DNA of 14,256 nt. It comes from Methanoregulaceae archaeon. GTDB taxonomy: Archaea > Halobacteriota > Methanomicrobia > Methanomicrobiales > Methanospirillaceae. The DNA lies in the NCBI GenBank assembly GCA_028679405.1, contig JAJRBP010000083.1, positions 1 to 14,256 on the forward strand. Direction: 5' to 3'. Positions 1 through 8,321 of this stretch are shown piece after piece. The translations under genes and the position numbers were made by a program. The notes under the pieces are model-generated. The model saw only the letters and a program-made list of their open reading frames with translations. It searched no databases and had not been told where the DNA came from. How positions within the stretch are numbered: position 1 is the stretch's first letter; each line of letters opens with the position of its first letter.

Positions 1-1466
1 TCATTCCGGAAATCACGGCTTCCACACTCGCCATTATGATATCGGTGCGGGCACCGCGTGAAGTAATTATCTTTCCGTCTTTACTTAACCTTACCGTCAC
101 GTCAACGAGCGCGTCGGTTCCTCCGCTGATCGCGTCCACGTGGTACTCTTCCAGCCTGATATCGGCGACCGCCGCGACCGATCGCCTGAGAGCCTCCATC
201 GCTGCATCCACCGGTCCTGCGCCGGTTGCCGCACTGGTGATCTCCTTCCCGTTCACCACAAGGGTCACCGATGCGGTCGGGATCACGTTGCTCCCTGAGA
301 CGACGGTGAACTGGCGCATCCTCAGGACCGGCTTGCACTCGATCCCGAGGACCGCGTCTGCAACCGCCATCAGGTCCGCGTCCGTTATCCGCTTCCCCCG
401 GTCGCCGATCTCCTTGATCCTCCGGACGATCTCCGTCAGCTGCGCTTCCCCGGCATGGTAGTTCATCTCGTTGAGGGCGGCTTCCACGGAAGCGCTCCCC
501 GAATGCTTCCCGAGGACGATCCGGCGCCTCCTCCCGATCAGCTCCGGCCGGACAGATTCGTACGTGCTTGGCTCACGGAGGACCCCGTGTGCGTGGACCC
601 CGCTCTCGTGGGTGAACGCCATCTCCCCGACGATCGCCTTGTTTACAGGAAGGGCGACCCCGGTAAGCCTGGAGACGAGAGTCGATACGTGGTAGATATC
701 TTCTGTCACAATCCCGGTCCTGTACCCGTAGAGGATCTCGAGCGACATCACCAGCTCCTCGAGCGGGGTGTTCCCCGCCCGTTCGCCAAGCCCGTTCACG
801 GTGACATGGGCACAGCCGGCTCCTGCACGGAGGGCTGCCATGGTGTTTGCGAGGGCGAACCCGAGGTCGTCATGGCAATGGATCGAGAGAGGGGCTACAC
901 AGAGCGGGGGTATAAGCTCGGCGGCCCTTTCGGGCGTCAGCAGGCCTACCGTATCGCAGAAACAGAGGCGGTCGGCCCCGCGTTCGACTCCCCCGAGGTA
1001 TACGTCGCGGAGAAAACCCTGGTCCGCACGGGAGGCGTCCTCTCCCGAGAGTTCGACGACAAGGCCTCTCCCCTTTGCATACTCAACCGCATCGAATGCC
1101 ATCCGGCATACCTCTTCCCTCGACTTGCGGAGCTTCTTCTGGATGTGCAGGTCGCTTACCGGGATTACGAGGTGGATGGAGTCCGCCCCGAAATCGGCCG
1201 CGTAATCGATGTCCTGGCGGACCGCACGCACGTACGTGCATACCTCGGCACCGATCCCTGCGTCGGAGATCAGCCGTATCGCCTCTCGTTCTCCCTCCGA
1301 AGCGGCTGCCGATCCCACTTCGACGACGTGCACTCCGATTGCAGCCAGGCTGGTCGCGATCTCGAGTTTTTCAGAAGGGTTCAGCGAGACACCGGGAGTC
1401 TGTTCCCCGTCCCGTAATGTGGTATCAAAAAAGCGTAGCTTTTCAGCAAATAAAACGATCCGTCAT
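1..1466 (-). CDS. 2-isopropylmalate / (R)-citramalate synthase family protein (partial at left edge, N-terminal frameshift)
   Basis: Claisen-type acyltransferase that condenses acetyl-CoA with a 2-oxo acid (pyruvate for citramalate, 2-oxoisovalerate for isopropylmalate) in branched-chain amino acid synthesis. Visible features are the N-terminal DTTLRDGEQTPGVS active-site loop, the HCHDD metal motif (about residues 196-200), NGLGERAGN, and the HESGVH and GKHSG blocks. From about residue 383 to the edge lies the LeuA/CimA regulatory dimer domain (VVSGSN, GAGPVDAA, GGTDAL). About 488 codons are present, close to the usual CimA length near 490, so few residues can be missing at the edge. Oddity: the frame carrying DTTLRDG opens at a TGA (1463-1465) and has no ATG, GTG or TTG before the catalytic loop. 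The ATGs at 1472 and 1466, preceded by GTGATGG, are one base out of frame; deleting one T of the TTTT at 1453-1456 would join them. Sequence alone does not settle CimA, LeuA or homocitrate synthase. Confidence 0.88.
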
Positions 1467-1501
1467 GGTCATACCATCACTTCTCTACCATTGGACCCCG
1501 T

Positions 1502-1512
1502 GATTAATAAAA
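1502..1512 (-). promoter_or_regulatory. Probable TATA box for the LeuA/CimA-family gene
   Basis: Read on the minus strand this is GTTTTTATTAA, an AT-rich element in GC-rich surroundings. Its centre lies about 35-40 bases upstream of the ATGs at 1472 and 1466, which puts a predicted start of transcription near 1481. The GTGATGG ribosome site (1474-1480) then lies at the very start of the message. This is inferred from archaeal spacing rules. Confidence 0.5.
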
Positions 1513-1523
1513 ACGAGGGTAAG

Positions 1524-1543
1524 GTGACAGGAAAAAAGGTCAC
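1524..1543 (-). terminator. Hairpin with T6 loop at the end of the DUF4013 gene
   Basis: GTGAC (1524-1528) and GTCAC (1539-1543) can pair around a ten-base loop that on the minus strand contains TTTTTT (1532-1537), directly after the stop codon of the DUF4013 gene (1540-1542). Archaeal RNA polymerase terminates at U-runs of this size, so this is a likely terminator. It separates the membrane protein from the synthase gene. Confidence 0.5.
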
Positions 1544-2271
1544 GCCTGGGGAGCGGCCTGAACCTCTGCAGGAGCAGGCTCGGCGTTCTCGTAGAGCAGC
1601 GTGATGTACCTGGCCTGGAATATCGAGAGGACCGGCATGAAAATGAGCCAGATAAGCCACCCGATGTAGGGGATCATCCGGAAGGCCCCGATGACCACGG
1701 CAAAGATGAATGAGACGATTCCTATGACGATCAGGGCGAGGATGTACGACCCCCAGCCTATTTTCCTGATTGTGGCAAGGATCTCCCCGAAGTTGAATGC
1801 CTCGCCGAACCGGTCCGTCCTTGCGAGCCTGACCATTGCGATGGTCGCAAAGAGGGAGATGATGAACGCGACAATCAGGGTGAGGACGATCCCGGCAAGG
1901 ATCCCCGGAAGGATTTCCGGAAGCATGCCGAGCACGATCTCCGGGTGTGCCGCCAGGTAATCGGGGTTGCCCTGAGGTAACCTTGAGAAGATACCGACGA
2001 TGGCATACCCGATCGTCGCGACGATGACGATAAAAACCGGGATCGCGTAGATGATTGCTGCGACGAAAAGTTTCAGCCCGTCCACAAACATCTTCCACCA
2101 CTGATCAGGTTCGGGGGCCGGCCGTTTCCCCCGGTAGATCTCCATCGTATAGCCAATGAGAAGGGGGAATATGATCGTGCTGATGACCAGGAGGAGCCAC
2201 CGGGTCCACTTCCCCCATACGGCCTCTTTCGCATACTCAATCGATTCCCCAAGCATCTTTCCATATTCCAT
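1540..2271 (-). CDS. DUF4013 family integral membrane protein
   Basis: A 243-residue membrane protein of unknown function that matches the DUF4013 pattern common in methanogens. After a short polar N-terminus (MEYGKMLGESIEYAKEAVWG) come about five hydrophobic segments, near residues 24-42, 66-95, 118-150, 168-198 and 203-222. Between the first two is the characteristic G-Y-T-M-E-I-Y-R-G turn followed by a PEPDQWW stretch. The C-terminus is Ala/Pro/Glu-rich and probably cytoplasmic. The ATG at 2271 is supported by GGTGA eight bases upstream and by a TATA-like element at 2307-2314. It appears to be a single-gene unit, with a T6 tract just after the stop. Family members are often described only as conserved membrane proteins, and nothing in the neighbourhood points to a role. 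Confidence 0.85.
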   Translation of the reverse strand: MEYGKMLGESIEYAKEAVWGKWTRWLLLVISTIIFPLLIGYTMEIYRGKRPAPEPDQWWKMFVDGLKLFVAAIIYAIPVFIVIVATIGYAIVGIFSRLPQGNPDYLAAHPEIVLGMLPEILPGILAGIVLTLIVAFIISLFATIAMVRLARTDRFGEAFNFGEILATIRKIGWGSYILALIVIGIVSFIFAVVIGAFRMIPYIGWLIWLIFMPVLSIFQARYITLLYENAEPAPAEVQAAPQA

Positions 2272-2303
2272 GTGAATTCACCGGATTCAGGTATATCCCA
2301 TCC

Positions 2304-2316
2304 GTGATTTAAAGAT
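2304..2316 (-). promoter_or_regulatory. TATA box for the DUF4013 gene
   Basis: On the minus strand the sequence reads GATATCTTTAAATCACGG, with CTTTAAAT at 2307-2314 as the TATA element. Its centre lies about 40 bases upstream of the start codon at 2271. A transcript starting near 2285 would carry a leader of about 14 bases containing the GGTGA ribosome site. Confidence 0.55.
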
Positions 2317-2363
2317 ATCCCCGCAAATTCACGAAGAAGAATCATTTCCCCTGATAATCGCTG

Positions 2364-2436
2364 GAAAAAGAAGACAGCCCGGTTATACCAGGGGGAGGGA
2401 AGACCTTCCATCACGCGGAGGCGTGAAAAAGATTTT
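2364..2436 (-). terminator. T-tract and hairpin terminator region after purH
   Basis: Downstream of the purH stop, the minus strand shows ATCTTTTTC (around 2426-2434), then a six-base stem (TCACGC 2411-2416 with GCGTGA 2421-2426), then a second T-rich run TTCTTTTTCC (around 2363-2372). Two U-tracts in succession fit archaeal termination between purH and the DUF4013 promoter. The hairpin lies after the first T-run, so a bacterial-type arrangement does not fit. Confidence 0.4.
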
Positions 2437-2450
2437 CCTGGATACGGTCT

Positions 2451-3935
2451 CTAGTGCCGGAAATGCCGTATCCCGGTGAAGACCATCGCGACATTGAGGC
2501 GGTTCGCCGCTTCTATGACCTCGCGGTCGCGGATCGATCCGCCCGGCTGGACGAGGGCAGTTGCGCCTGCCGCCGCTGCAACCTCGAGGGTGTCGGGAAA
2601 CGGGAGGAATGCGTCAGAGGCCACGCCTGTCCCCGTGAGCGGGTACCTCGCCTTTTCTATCGCGAACCTCGCCGCATCGACACGCGAGGTCTGGCCGCCG
2701 CCGATCCCGATCGTCTTCTCGCAGTCCGCAAAGACAATCGCATTGCTCTTCGTCCACGTGCAGACCTTCCATGCAAGCTCGAGCGAACGCATCTCGGCAG
2801 ATGTCGGATCCCGGTCGGTTATTACCTCCCAGCGTTCGGTGACGAGCGGGGTCCGCTGGACGAGGACCCCTCCGTCGATTGCCCTCATCTCGTCCCCCCG
2901 GTCAGGATCCGGGAGGAGCACCACACGCATGTTCTCTTTTTCCCGCATCACGTCCCTCGCACCGTCAGAAAAGGACGGTGCAGCGACCACCTCGACAAAC
3001 GTCCCGTTGATCTCCCTGGCGAGCGCTTCGTCCACCTCCCTGTTGAGGGCGACGATCGAGCCATACGCGGAGATGGGATCGGCATCGCGTGCTGAGACAT
3101 ACGCACTTTTCAGGTCCTTTCCCGTCGCGACGCCGCACGGGTTGTTATGTTTCACGATAACTGCAGCGGGAGGTTCAAATTCGCGGAGAAGACCGGTGGC
3201 CGAGTCCAGGTCGAGATAGTTGTTGTACGACATCTCCTTTCCCTGCAGTGGTACCTGCCCGGCGATACCGGTCTCCCCGTAGACGGCTCCCTTCTGGTGG
3301 GGGTTCTCGCCGTACCGGAGGACCCGGCCGTTCCTGAACTGCCTGGTAAGAATACGCGGGAACTCCCCTCCGACTCCAGACAGGTAATTACTGATCGCCG
3401 CGTCGTAGGCAGCGGTCCTCGCAAAAGCCTTCCGTGCCAGCCCGAATCGTTCTTCACGAGTGAACCCTCCCTTCAGGAGTGCCGTTCCGACGAGGGGATA
3501 ATCGCCAGGATCAACGATGACCGTCACGTCACGGTAATTCTTGGCTGCCGCCCGTATCATTGCCGGGCCGCCCACGTCGATGTACTCGATAAGTTCTTCG
3601 AGCGGCTTACCCGTCGTCGCCATCGACTCGAACGGGTAAAGGTTGACGACCAGGAGGTCGATCGGACAGATCCCTGCCTCCGCCATGACCGCGTCGTCGA
3701 CCCCCCTCCGCCCGAGGAGGCCCCCGTGGACCTTCGGGTGAAGTGTTTTTACCCTCCCCCCCATCATCTCCGGAGCTCCGGTATAGGCGGAGACCTCCTC
3801 GAACCTGATACCTGCACCTGCAAGGGCCGACCCGGTCCCTCCCGAACTCAGGATACGGACCCCGCTGCTGGCGAGCATCCCCGCAAGCTCGACGATCCCA
3901 TGCTTGTCCCAGACTGAGAGGAGCGCACACTTCAT
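2451..3935 (-). CDS. purH: Bifunctional AICAR transformylase / IMP cyclohydrolase PurH
   Basis: Catalyses the last two steps of IMP synthesis: formylation of AICAR to FAICAR, then ring closure to IMP. The N-terminal cyclohydrolase (MGS-like) domain shows LLSVWDK, LSSGGT and GGRVKTLHPKVHGG, within about residues 1-135. The C-terminal transformylase domain shows the catalytic Lys-His pair in VKHNNPCG (K262, H263 from this start), YGENPHQ, and the family-typical end GIRHFRH. At about 494 residues it is slightly shorter than bacterial PurH (near 530) but complete. I place the start at ATG 3935, because MKCALLSVWDK matches the usual PurH N-terminus; a GTG at 3953 in the same frame adds six residues and has no better ribosome site. 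It is divergent from grpE. A full two-domain PurH matters because other methanogens use the separate PurP and PurO enzymes instead. Confidence 0.96.
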   Translation of the reverse strand: MKCALLSVWDKHGIVELAGMLASSGVRILSSGGTGSALAGAGIRFEEVSAYTGAPEMMGGRVKTLHPKVHGGLLGRRGVDDAVMAEAGICPIDLLVVNLYPFESMATTGKPLEELIEYIDVGGPAMIRAAAKNYRDVTVIVDPGDYPLVGTALLKGGFTREERFGLARKAFARTAAYDAAISNYLSGVGGEFPRILTRQFRNGRVLRYGENPHQKGAVYGETGIAGQVPLQGKEMSYNNYLDLDSATGLLREFEPPAAVIVKHNNPCGVATGKDLKSAYVSARDADPISAYGSIVALNREVDEALAREINGTFVEVVAAPSFSDGARDVMREKENMRVVLLPDPDRGDEMRAIDGGVLVQRTPLVTERWEVITDRDPTSAEMRSLELAWKVCTWTKSNAIVFADCEKTIGIGGGQTSRVDAARFAIEKARYPLTGTGVASDAFLPFPDTLEVAAAAGATALVQPGGSIRDREVIEAANRLNVAMVFTGIRHFRH

Positions 3936-4136
3936 AGGTTTCTGGTTGGACACCGAGGGATATGAGGCTGCTGTTGCCAGGAAGATCCTACATCCGGGGT
4001 CCGCCGCTATCCGCGAACACGGACTCCCGGACCAGAGATTACGGGTGCCGGAAACGGATTGGGAAAATAACCGGGATACGGGCGAAAGAATACGTCATTT
4101 GATGAAACAGTCACAGAACAGTCCCTGATATCATGC

Positions 4137-4150
4137 AAGCTTTTATATAG
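4137..4150 (+). promoter_or_regulatory. Strong TATA box for the grpE-dnaK-dnaJ operon
   Basis: AAGCTTTTATATAG is the best TATA match in the window, with a plausible purine-rich factor B element just before it. Transcription is expected near 4170-4174, leaving a leader of only about ten bases before the grpE ATG at 4182. No ribosome site is visible there, so the first cistron is probably read from a nearly leaderless message. Confidence 0.75.
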
Positions 4151-4173
4151 AACCACAATGCTATAGATATTAG

Positions 4174-4181
4174 ATCGCGAT
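4174..4181 (+). promoter_or_regulatory. Palindrome between TATA box and grpE start, possible operator
   Basis: ATCGCGAT is a perfect eight-base palindrome abutting the grpE ATG and covering the predicted transcription start. Archaeal heat-shock repressors commonly block transcription from just downstream of the TATA box, so the position is suitable. The site is short, occurs once as far as I can see, and does not match bacterial CIRCE. A regulatory role is a guess. Confidence 0.25.
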
Positions 4182-4709
4182 ATGGCTGGACCCGAAGAAG
4201 TCGATGAAAATACGAGTGATTCAGGAAAGGAAGTGAATTCATGCCGAAATGAGTCGGATATCCAGGATCGCTTCGACGGGCTTGCCAGGGAGCACGGCCA
4301 GCTCAACGATCGGTTCCTCCGACTCGCGGCAGATTTCGAGAATTACCGGAGACAGGTTGCAAAAGAGCGGGAGAACATCATCCTGTTCGCAGAGGCGCAA
4401 CTCATCGGGGAGTTCCTGACGATTGCGGACGATGTGGACAGGGCGGTCGCAGCGGTACGCGACGACCGGACCAAGGAGGGGATCCTGCTTATCCAGCGCA
4501 ACATCGGGGCGTTGCTTGCAAGGCACGGGGTCGAAAAGATCGCAACTCCCGGAAAGAAGTTCGACCCCGCCCTTCATGAAGCGCTCTGCAATGAAGCGAG
4601 CGCCCTCGACGAAGGGACGATCCTCGAAGAGTACGAAACCGGGTACACCATGAAAAAGATGCTGCTCCGGCCCGCAAAAGTGAAAATCGCGATGAAACCG
4701 CCTGAATAA
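4182..4709 (+). CDS. grpE: GrpE, nucleotide exchange factor for DnaK
   Basis: Cytoplasmic cochaperone that releases ADP from DnaK and so resets its substrate cycle. At 175 residues it has the usual length. An acidic, disordered N-terminus (about 1-28) leads into a long helix (about 28-75) with the family pattern [15 protein letters not shown]. The C-terminal beta-wing domain shows the signature around [16 protein letters not shown] and the closing [16 protein letters not shown]. It is first in the grpE-dnaK-dnaJ order, 14 bases before dnaK. No hrcA-type repressor gene precedes it. The ATG at 4182 directly follows the palindrome ATCGCGAT and lies about 36 bases after the TATA centre, which suggests a very short leader. 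Confidence 0.95.
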   Translation: MAGPEEVDENTSDSGKEVNSCRNESDIQDRFDGLAREHGQLNDRFLRLAADFENYRRQVAKERENIILFAEAQLIGEFLTIADDVDRAVAAVRDDRTKEGILLIQRNIGALLARHGVEKIATPGKKFDPALHEALCNEASALDEGTILEEYETGYTMKKMLLRPAKVKIAMKPPE

Positions 4710-4723
4710 AGGGGAAGAAACAC

Positions 4724-6592
4724 ATGTCAAAAGAGAAAATAATCGGAATTGACCTCGGCACGTCAAACAGCCAGGCCGCCGTGATGCTCGGCGGCAAACC
4801 GACCATCATCCCTTCCGCAGAAGGGGCGACCGTTGCGGGGAAGATGTTCCCCTCGGTGGTCGCGTTCACCAAGGACGGGCAACTGCTCGTCGGGGAGCCG
4901 GCCCGGCGCCAGACCGTGAGCAACCCGGACGGGACAGTACTTGCCGCGAAAAGAAAGATAGGAACGGATCACGTCTACCGGATCCACGGGAAGACCTATA
5001 CACCGCAACAGATCTCTGCGTTCCTGCTCCAGAAGATCAAACGGGATGCCGAGGCGTTCCTCGGGGAGGAAGTGAAGAAAGCCGTGATAACTGTCCCGGC
5101 ATACTTCAACGACAACCAGAGGACGGCTACCAAGGATGCAGGGACGATCGCTGGCCTGGAAGTAGTCAGGCTCGTGAACGAACCGACTGCAGCCTCGATG
5201 GCATATGGTCTTGATAAAGGGACGGACCACAAGATCCTCGTCTTCGACCTCGGCGGCGGGACCCTCGATGTGACGATTATGGAGTTCGGGGGAGGCACCT
5301 TCTCGGTCCTGTCCACTTCGGGGGACACCCAGCTCGGCGGTACCGACATGGACAAGGCGGTCATCGACTGGATCGTCTCAGAGTTCAAGAAACAGGAAGG
5401 ACTCGACCTCTCGAAGGACCATATGGCGGTCCAGCGGGTCCGCGAGGCAGCCGAGAAGGCCAAGATCGAGCTCTCGACCGTCCTCGAGACTGATATCAAC
5501 CTCCCGTACATCACGATGGACCAGTCCGGACCCAAGCACCTCGTCCTCAAGCTCTCGCGTGCGAAGCTGGAACAGTTGATCGAGCCGATCATCAGCAGGT
5601 GTATCCACCCGTTCGAGCAGGCCCTCGGCGATGCCAAGCTCACGAAGGACGACATCGACAAGGTCATCCTCGTGGGCGGCCCGACCAGGATGCCGATCGT
5701 CCAGAAATTTATCGAGGACCACGTGGGCAAGAAGATGGAACGCGGGGTCGACCCGATGGAGTGCGTCGCGATGGGTGCGGCGATCCAGGGTGCGATCCTC
5801 GCCGGCGAGATCACGGACCTCGTCCTCCTCGACGTGACGCCTCTCACCCTCGGCATCGAGACCCTCGGGCGGGTGATGACACCCCTGATCGAACGCAACA
5901 CCACGATCCCGACAAGAAAGAGCCAGATATTTACCACGGCAGCGGACAGCCAGACCGCGGTCACCATCCATATCCTCCAGGGGGAGCGTTCGATGGCCGA
6001 GGACAACATCAGTCTCGGGCAGTTCAACCTCGTGGGTATCCCGCCCGCCCCGCGGGGGATCCCGCAGATCGAGGTCACCTTCGATATCGACGCGTCCGGG
6101 ATAATCAATGTCTCGGCAAAGGACCTTGCGACAGGAAAAGAGCAGAAGATGACCATCACCGCCTCGAAGAAGCTCTCCGACGACGAAGTCCAGAAGATGA
6201 TCAACCAGGCAAAACAGTTCGAGGCAGACGACGTGAAGCGGCGGGACGAGGTGAAGACCAGGAACGATGCCGACACCCTCGTCTACACCGCCGAGAAGAC
6301 GATCGCAGATATAGGGGAGAAACTCACCCCTGACCTGAAGGGGAAGCTCGAGACTGCCGTCAAGGCTGCCAGGGACGCTCTCCAGGCAGGGGATTCGGAG
6401 ACGATCAAGAAGGCAACGGCCGACCTCCAGAAAGTCCTCGAAGAGGCGGGGACTGCGGTGTACCAGCAGGCACAGGCGGATGCGGCTGCAGCTGCCGGGA
6501 GCCAGCAGGCTACAGGGGGAGAGCCCGGCGGGAAATCCGGGGAGAAGGATGAAAACGTCGTAGATGCAGATTATAAAGTAAAAGATGAGTGA
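4724..6592 (+). CDS. dnaK: Molecular chaperone DnaK (Hsp70)
   Basis: ATP-driven Hsp70 that binds exposed hydrophobic segments of unfolded proteins. The nucleotide-binding domain (about residues 1-360) carries phosphate loop [20 protein letters not shown] and VGGPTRMP. The linker with [13 protein letters not shown] follows at about 364-380. The beta-sandwich substrate domain has the [10 protein letters not shown] and [14 protein letters not shown] blocks and runs to about residue 480. The helical lid ends in an Ala/Gln/Gly-rich stretch and the acidic tail [11 protein letters not shown], close to the bacterial ending. At 622 residues it is full length. GGGGAAG upstream of the ATG gives a good ribosome site. 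Its last codons overlap the dnaJ start by eight bases, implying coupled translation. The archaeal KJE system is generally considered to come from bacteria by transfer; this gene fits that picture. Confidence 0.98.
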   Translation: MSKEKIIGIDLGTSNSQAAVMLGGKPTIIPSAEGATVAGKMFPSVVAFTKDGQLLVGEPARRQTVSNPDGTVLAAKRKIGTDHVYRIHGKTYTPQQISAFLLQKIKRDAEAFLGEEVKKAVITVPAYFNDNQRTATKDAGTIAGLEVVRLVNEPTAASMAYGLDKGTDHKILVFDLGGGTLDVTIMEFGGGTFSVLSTSGDTQLGGTDMDKAVIDWIVSEFKKQEGLDLSKDHMAVQRVREAAEKAKIELSTVLETDINLPYITMDQSGPKHLVLKLSRAKLEQLIEPIISRCIHPFEQALGDAKLTKDDIDKVILVGGPTRMPIVQKFIEDHVGKKMERGVDPMECVAMGAAIQGAILAGEITDLVLLDVTPLTLGIETLGRVMTPLIERNTTIPTRKSQIFTTAADSQTAVTIHILQGERSMAEDNISLGQFNLVGIPPAPRGIPQIEVTFDIDASGIINVSAKDLATGKEQKMTITASKKLSDDEVQKMINQAKQFEADDVKRRDEVKTRNDADTLVYTAEKTIADIGEKLTPDLKGKLETAVKAARDALQAGDSETIKKATADLQKVLEEAGTAVYQQAQADAAAAAGSQQATGGEPGGKSGEKDENVVDADYKVKDE

Positions 6593-7733
6593 GCGGATGG
6601 GAGCGGGGGACTACTATGAGATCCTCGGGGTGCCGAGAGGCGCCGACGAGAAGGAGATCAAAAAAGCGTACCGCTCCCTCGCAAGGAAATATCATCCTGA
6701 TGTCTCCAAGGAGCCGGGAGCCGACGAAAAGTTCAAATCGATAAACGAGGCCTACGGAGTTCTCTCGGACCCTGAAAAGAAGGCACAGTACGACCAGGTC
6801 GGACACGAGGCATACACGAGCGCCTCGAGAGGTTCCTACACGGGCGGGGGAGGGTTTTCCGGAGGTGGTTACTCTTCCGATTTCTCCGGTTTCGGGGATA
6901 TTTTCGACTTTTTCGGCGGGGCATTCGGGGGTGGTTTCTCCCACCGCACCAGGGGCCCTGCGGCCGGGAACGACACCCTCATGAGGATCCTGATCTCGCT
7001 CGAGGAAGCGGCGGCAGGGACCGAGAAGGAGATCGAGGTGCACCACACCGAACCCTGCAGCGTCTGCAGCGGTACCGGGAGCGAGACGAAGCGGCTGAAG
7101 AGCTGCCCGAAATGCAACGGCACAGGCCAGATCCGCCAGGTCAGCCAGACGGTCTTCGGGCAGTTCGTCCGCATGGGCACCTGCCCGGAATGCACCGGGC
7201 GGGGAAAGATACCTGAGAAACGCTGTCCGGCCTGCAAAGGGACAGGCCACACGAGGGTGAAGAGAACCGTCACCGTGCATATCCCGGCAGGGGTCGATAC
7301 AGGGATGCGCCTCCGGATGGAGGGTTATGGCGAGGCCGGGGAATCAGGGGCACCGAGCGGCGACCTCTTCATCGAGGTCCATGTGCAGTCGCACGACCGG
7401 TTTACCCGGCATGGTGACAACCTCGAGACAACCCTGGATATTACTCCGGCCGAAGCGGTCCTCGGCTCGGTACGGGAAGTCCTGACCATCGACAGGAAGT
7501 CGGTGGAACTGAAAGTCCCCCCCGGGATTGCCTATAACACCGCACTCAAGATCCCCGGCGAGGGGATCAGGCGGAAGGGGCATCCGGGAGACCTTCTCGT
7601 AAGGATCAGGATCGCGACGCCCAAAGGGATCTCGAAGGAAGAGAAGGAATTGTACGAGCGCATCATTGAGATCGAAGGGAAGAAGGGCCAGAAGAAAGGT
7701 TTTTTTTCAGGACTGAAAGGGAAACCGAAGTGA
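6585..7733 (+). CDS. dnaJ: Chaperone protein DnaJ (Hsp40, class I)
   Basis: Stimulates the DnaK ATPase and delivers unfolded clients. The J domain (about residues 8-75) has the essential HPD at 37-39. It is followed by a Gly/Phe-rich linker (about 80-125) with many GGG and SGG steps. The zinc-binding domain carries all four CxxCxGxG repeats, starting at C158, C174, C200 and C214. The C-terminal peptide-binding domain follows, then a Lys-rich end ([17 protein letters not shown]). The length of 382 residues is typical of class I DnaJ. The start at 6585 overlaps the dnaK end; an in-frame ATG at 6597 would remove four residues and is also possible. Near the 3' end lies a run of eight T (7700-7707) inside the coding sequence. 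Confidence 0.97.
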   Translation: MSERMGAGDYYEILGVPRGADEKEIKKAYRSLARKYHPDVSKEPGADEKFKSINEAYGVLSDPEKKAQYDQVGHEAYTSASRGSYTGGGGFSGGGYSSDFSGFGDIFDFFGGAFGGGFSHRTRGPAAGNDTLMRILISLEEAAAGTEKEIEVHHTEPCSVCSGTGSETKRLKSCPKCNGTGQIRQVSQTVFGQFVRMGTCPECTGRGKIPEKRCPACKGTGHTRVKRTVTVHIPAGVDTGMRLRMEGYGEAGESGAPSGDLFIEVHVQSHDRFTRHGDNLETTLDITPAEAVLGSVREVLTIDRKSVELKVPPGIAYNTALKIPGEGIRRKGHPGDLLVRIRIATPKGISKEEKELYERIIEIEGKKGQKKGFFSGLKGKPK

Positions 7734-7754
7734 GGAGGCCGGACAAAATGGGAA

Positions 7755-7779
7755 CCGGTTCGCTTATGAACCGGATTTT
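7755..7779. terminator. Bidirectional hairpin between dnaJ and the response regulator
   Basis: CCGGTTC (7755-7761) pairs with GAACCGG (7768-7774) around a six-base loop. It is followed on the plus strand by ATTTTCC and on the minus strand by CCCATTTTG. The stop codon of the converging response-regulator gene (7764-7766) lies in the loop. It most likely ends transcription from both sides. Confidence 0.6.
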
Positions 7780-8174
7780 CCGGCCATTATCTCCTCGATT
7801 ACAGAGATCAGGTCCCGAAGCGTGTAGGGCTTTGGGATGACTGCCGAGAAGCCGAACTTCCGGAATTCTGAAATGATCGGGTCATTTGAATACCCGCTCG
7901 AGATAACCGCCCTGACCGCGGGATCAATCTCCAGGAGCCGCGAGATCGCCTCCCGGCCACCCATTCCACCCGGGATTGTAAGGTCCATTATCACCACGTC
8001 TATCGGCTCCCCCTCGCGGACAGCCTTCCGGTACGCCTCGACGGCCTCGTCTCCATCCCTGGCGAGCACGACCGAATAACCCTTCAAAACGAGGAGCTTC
8101 CCGTACGATTCAAGGATACTCTCTTCATCGTCCATAAGGAGAACCCGCCTCTTTTCACTGCCCGAGTGCTCCAA
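7764..8174 (-). CDS. Stand-alone response regulator receiver protein
   Basis: A single CheY-like receiver domain of 136 residues with no output domain. All key residues are visible: the acidic pair D15-D16 (VLLMDDE), the phospho-acceptor D64 (VIMDLTIPGG), the switch serine S92 (VISSGYS) and K115 (IPKPY). The PGGMGG and SSGYSNDP blocks resemble receiver domains found at the end of hybrid histidine kinases, so this may receive phosphate from a kinase encoded elsewhere. The start is TTG at 8174, supported by GGTGAG seven bases before it; no ATG exists upstream in frame, and the next one (M14) would remove the first strand of the domain. It is divergent from the PEGA lipoprotein gene and convergent with dnaJ. 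The output target is not evident from the sequence. Confidence 0.92.
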   Translation of the reverse strand: MEHSGSEKRRVLLMDDEESILESYGKLLVLKGYSVVLARDGDEAVEAYRKAVREGEPIDVVIMDLTIPGGMGGREAISRLLEIDPAVRAVISSGYSNDPIISEFRKFGFSAVIPKPYTLRDLISVIEEIMAGKSGS

Positions 8175-8210
8175 TCCGACTCACCCAACCTGACAATGAG
8201 TATTCACGGT

Positions 8211-8222
8211 CTTCTATATCTT
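8211..8222 (-). promoter_or_regulatory. TATA-like element for the receiver gene
   Basis: On the minus strand this reads AAGATATAGAAG. Transcription would start near 8191, giving a 17-base leader that contains the GGTGAG ribosome site before the TTG start. The plus strand reads CTTCTATATCTT, so it could also serve the divergent lipoprotein gene, with a leader of about 80 bases. Confidence 0.45.
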
Positions 8223-8321
8223 TGTGACCCCGCCGGACAGGTAACCGGGGAAGACCCCGGCGCCCCCGGGAGGATGTTTTTTGGGGCAATCTTCATATCG
8301 AAGCGGACAAGAGATTTATAT

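Noticed and set aside
455..1417. Long plus-strand open frame of 320 codons
   Set aside because: It is antisense to the LeuA/CimA-family gene, whose protein motifs are unmistakable. The plus-strand product shows no family resemblance and has a codon composition expected of a GC-rich shadow frame.
3904..4128. Small plus-strand open frame between purH and grpE
   Set aside because: It begins antisense inside purH, has no ribosome site, and ends before the operon promoter. The product has low complexity and no visible domain.
4085..4181. CIRCE/HrcA-type heat-shock operator before grpE
   Set aside because: I looked for TTAGCACTC-type inverted repeats with a nine-base spacer and found none; only the short ATCGCGAT palindrome is present.
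4996..6276. Minus-strand open frame of 426 codons inside dnaK
   Set aside because: It lies wholly antisense to dnaK, is Ser/Arg-rich, lacks any recognisable domain, and has no promoter or ribosome site. Long antisense frames over dnaK are a well-known artefact.
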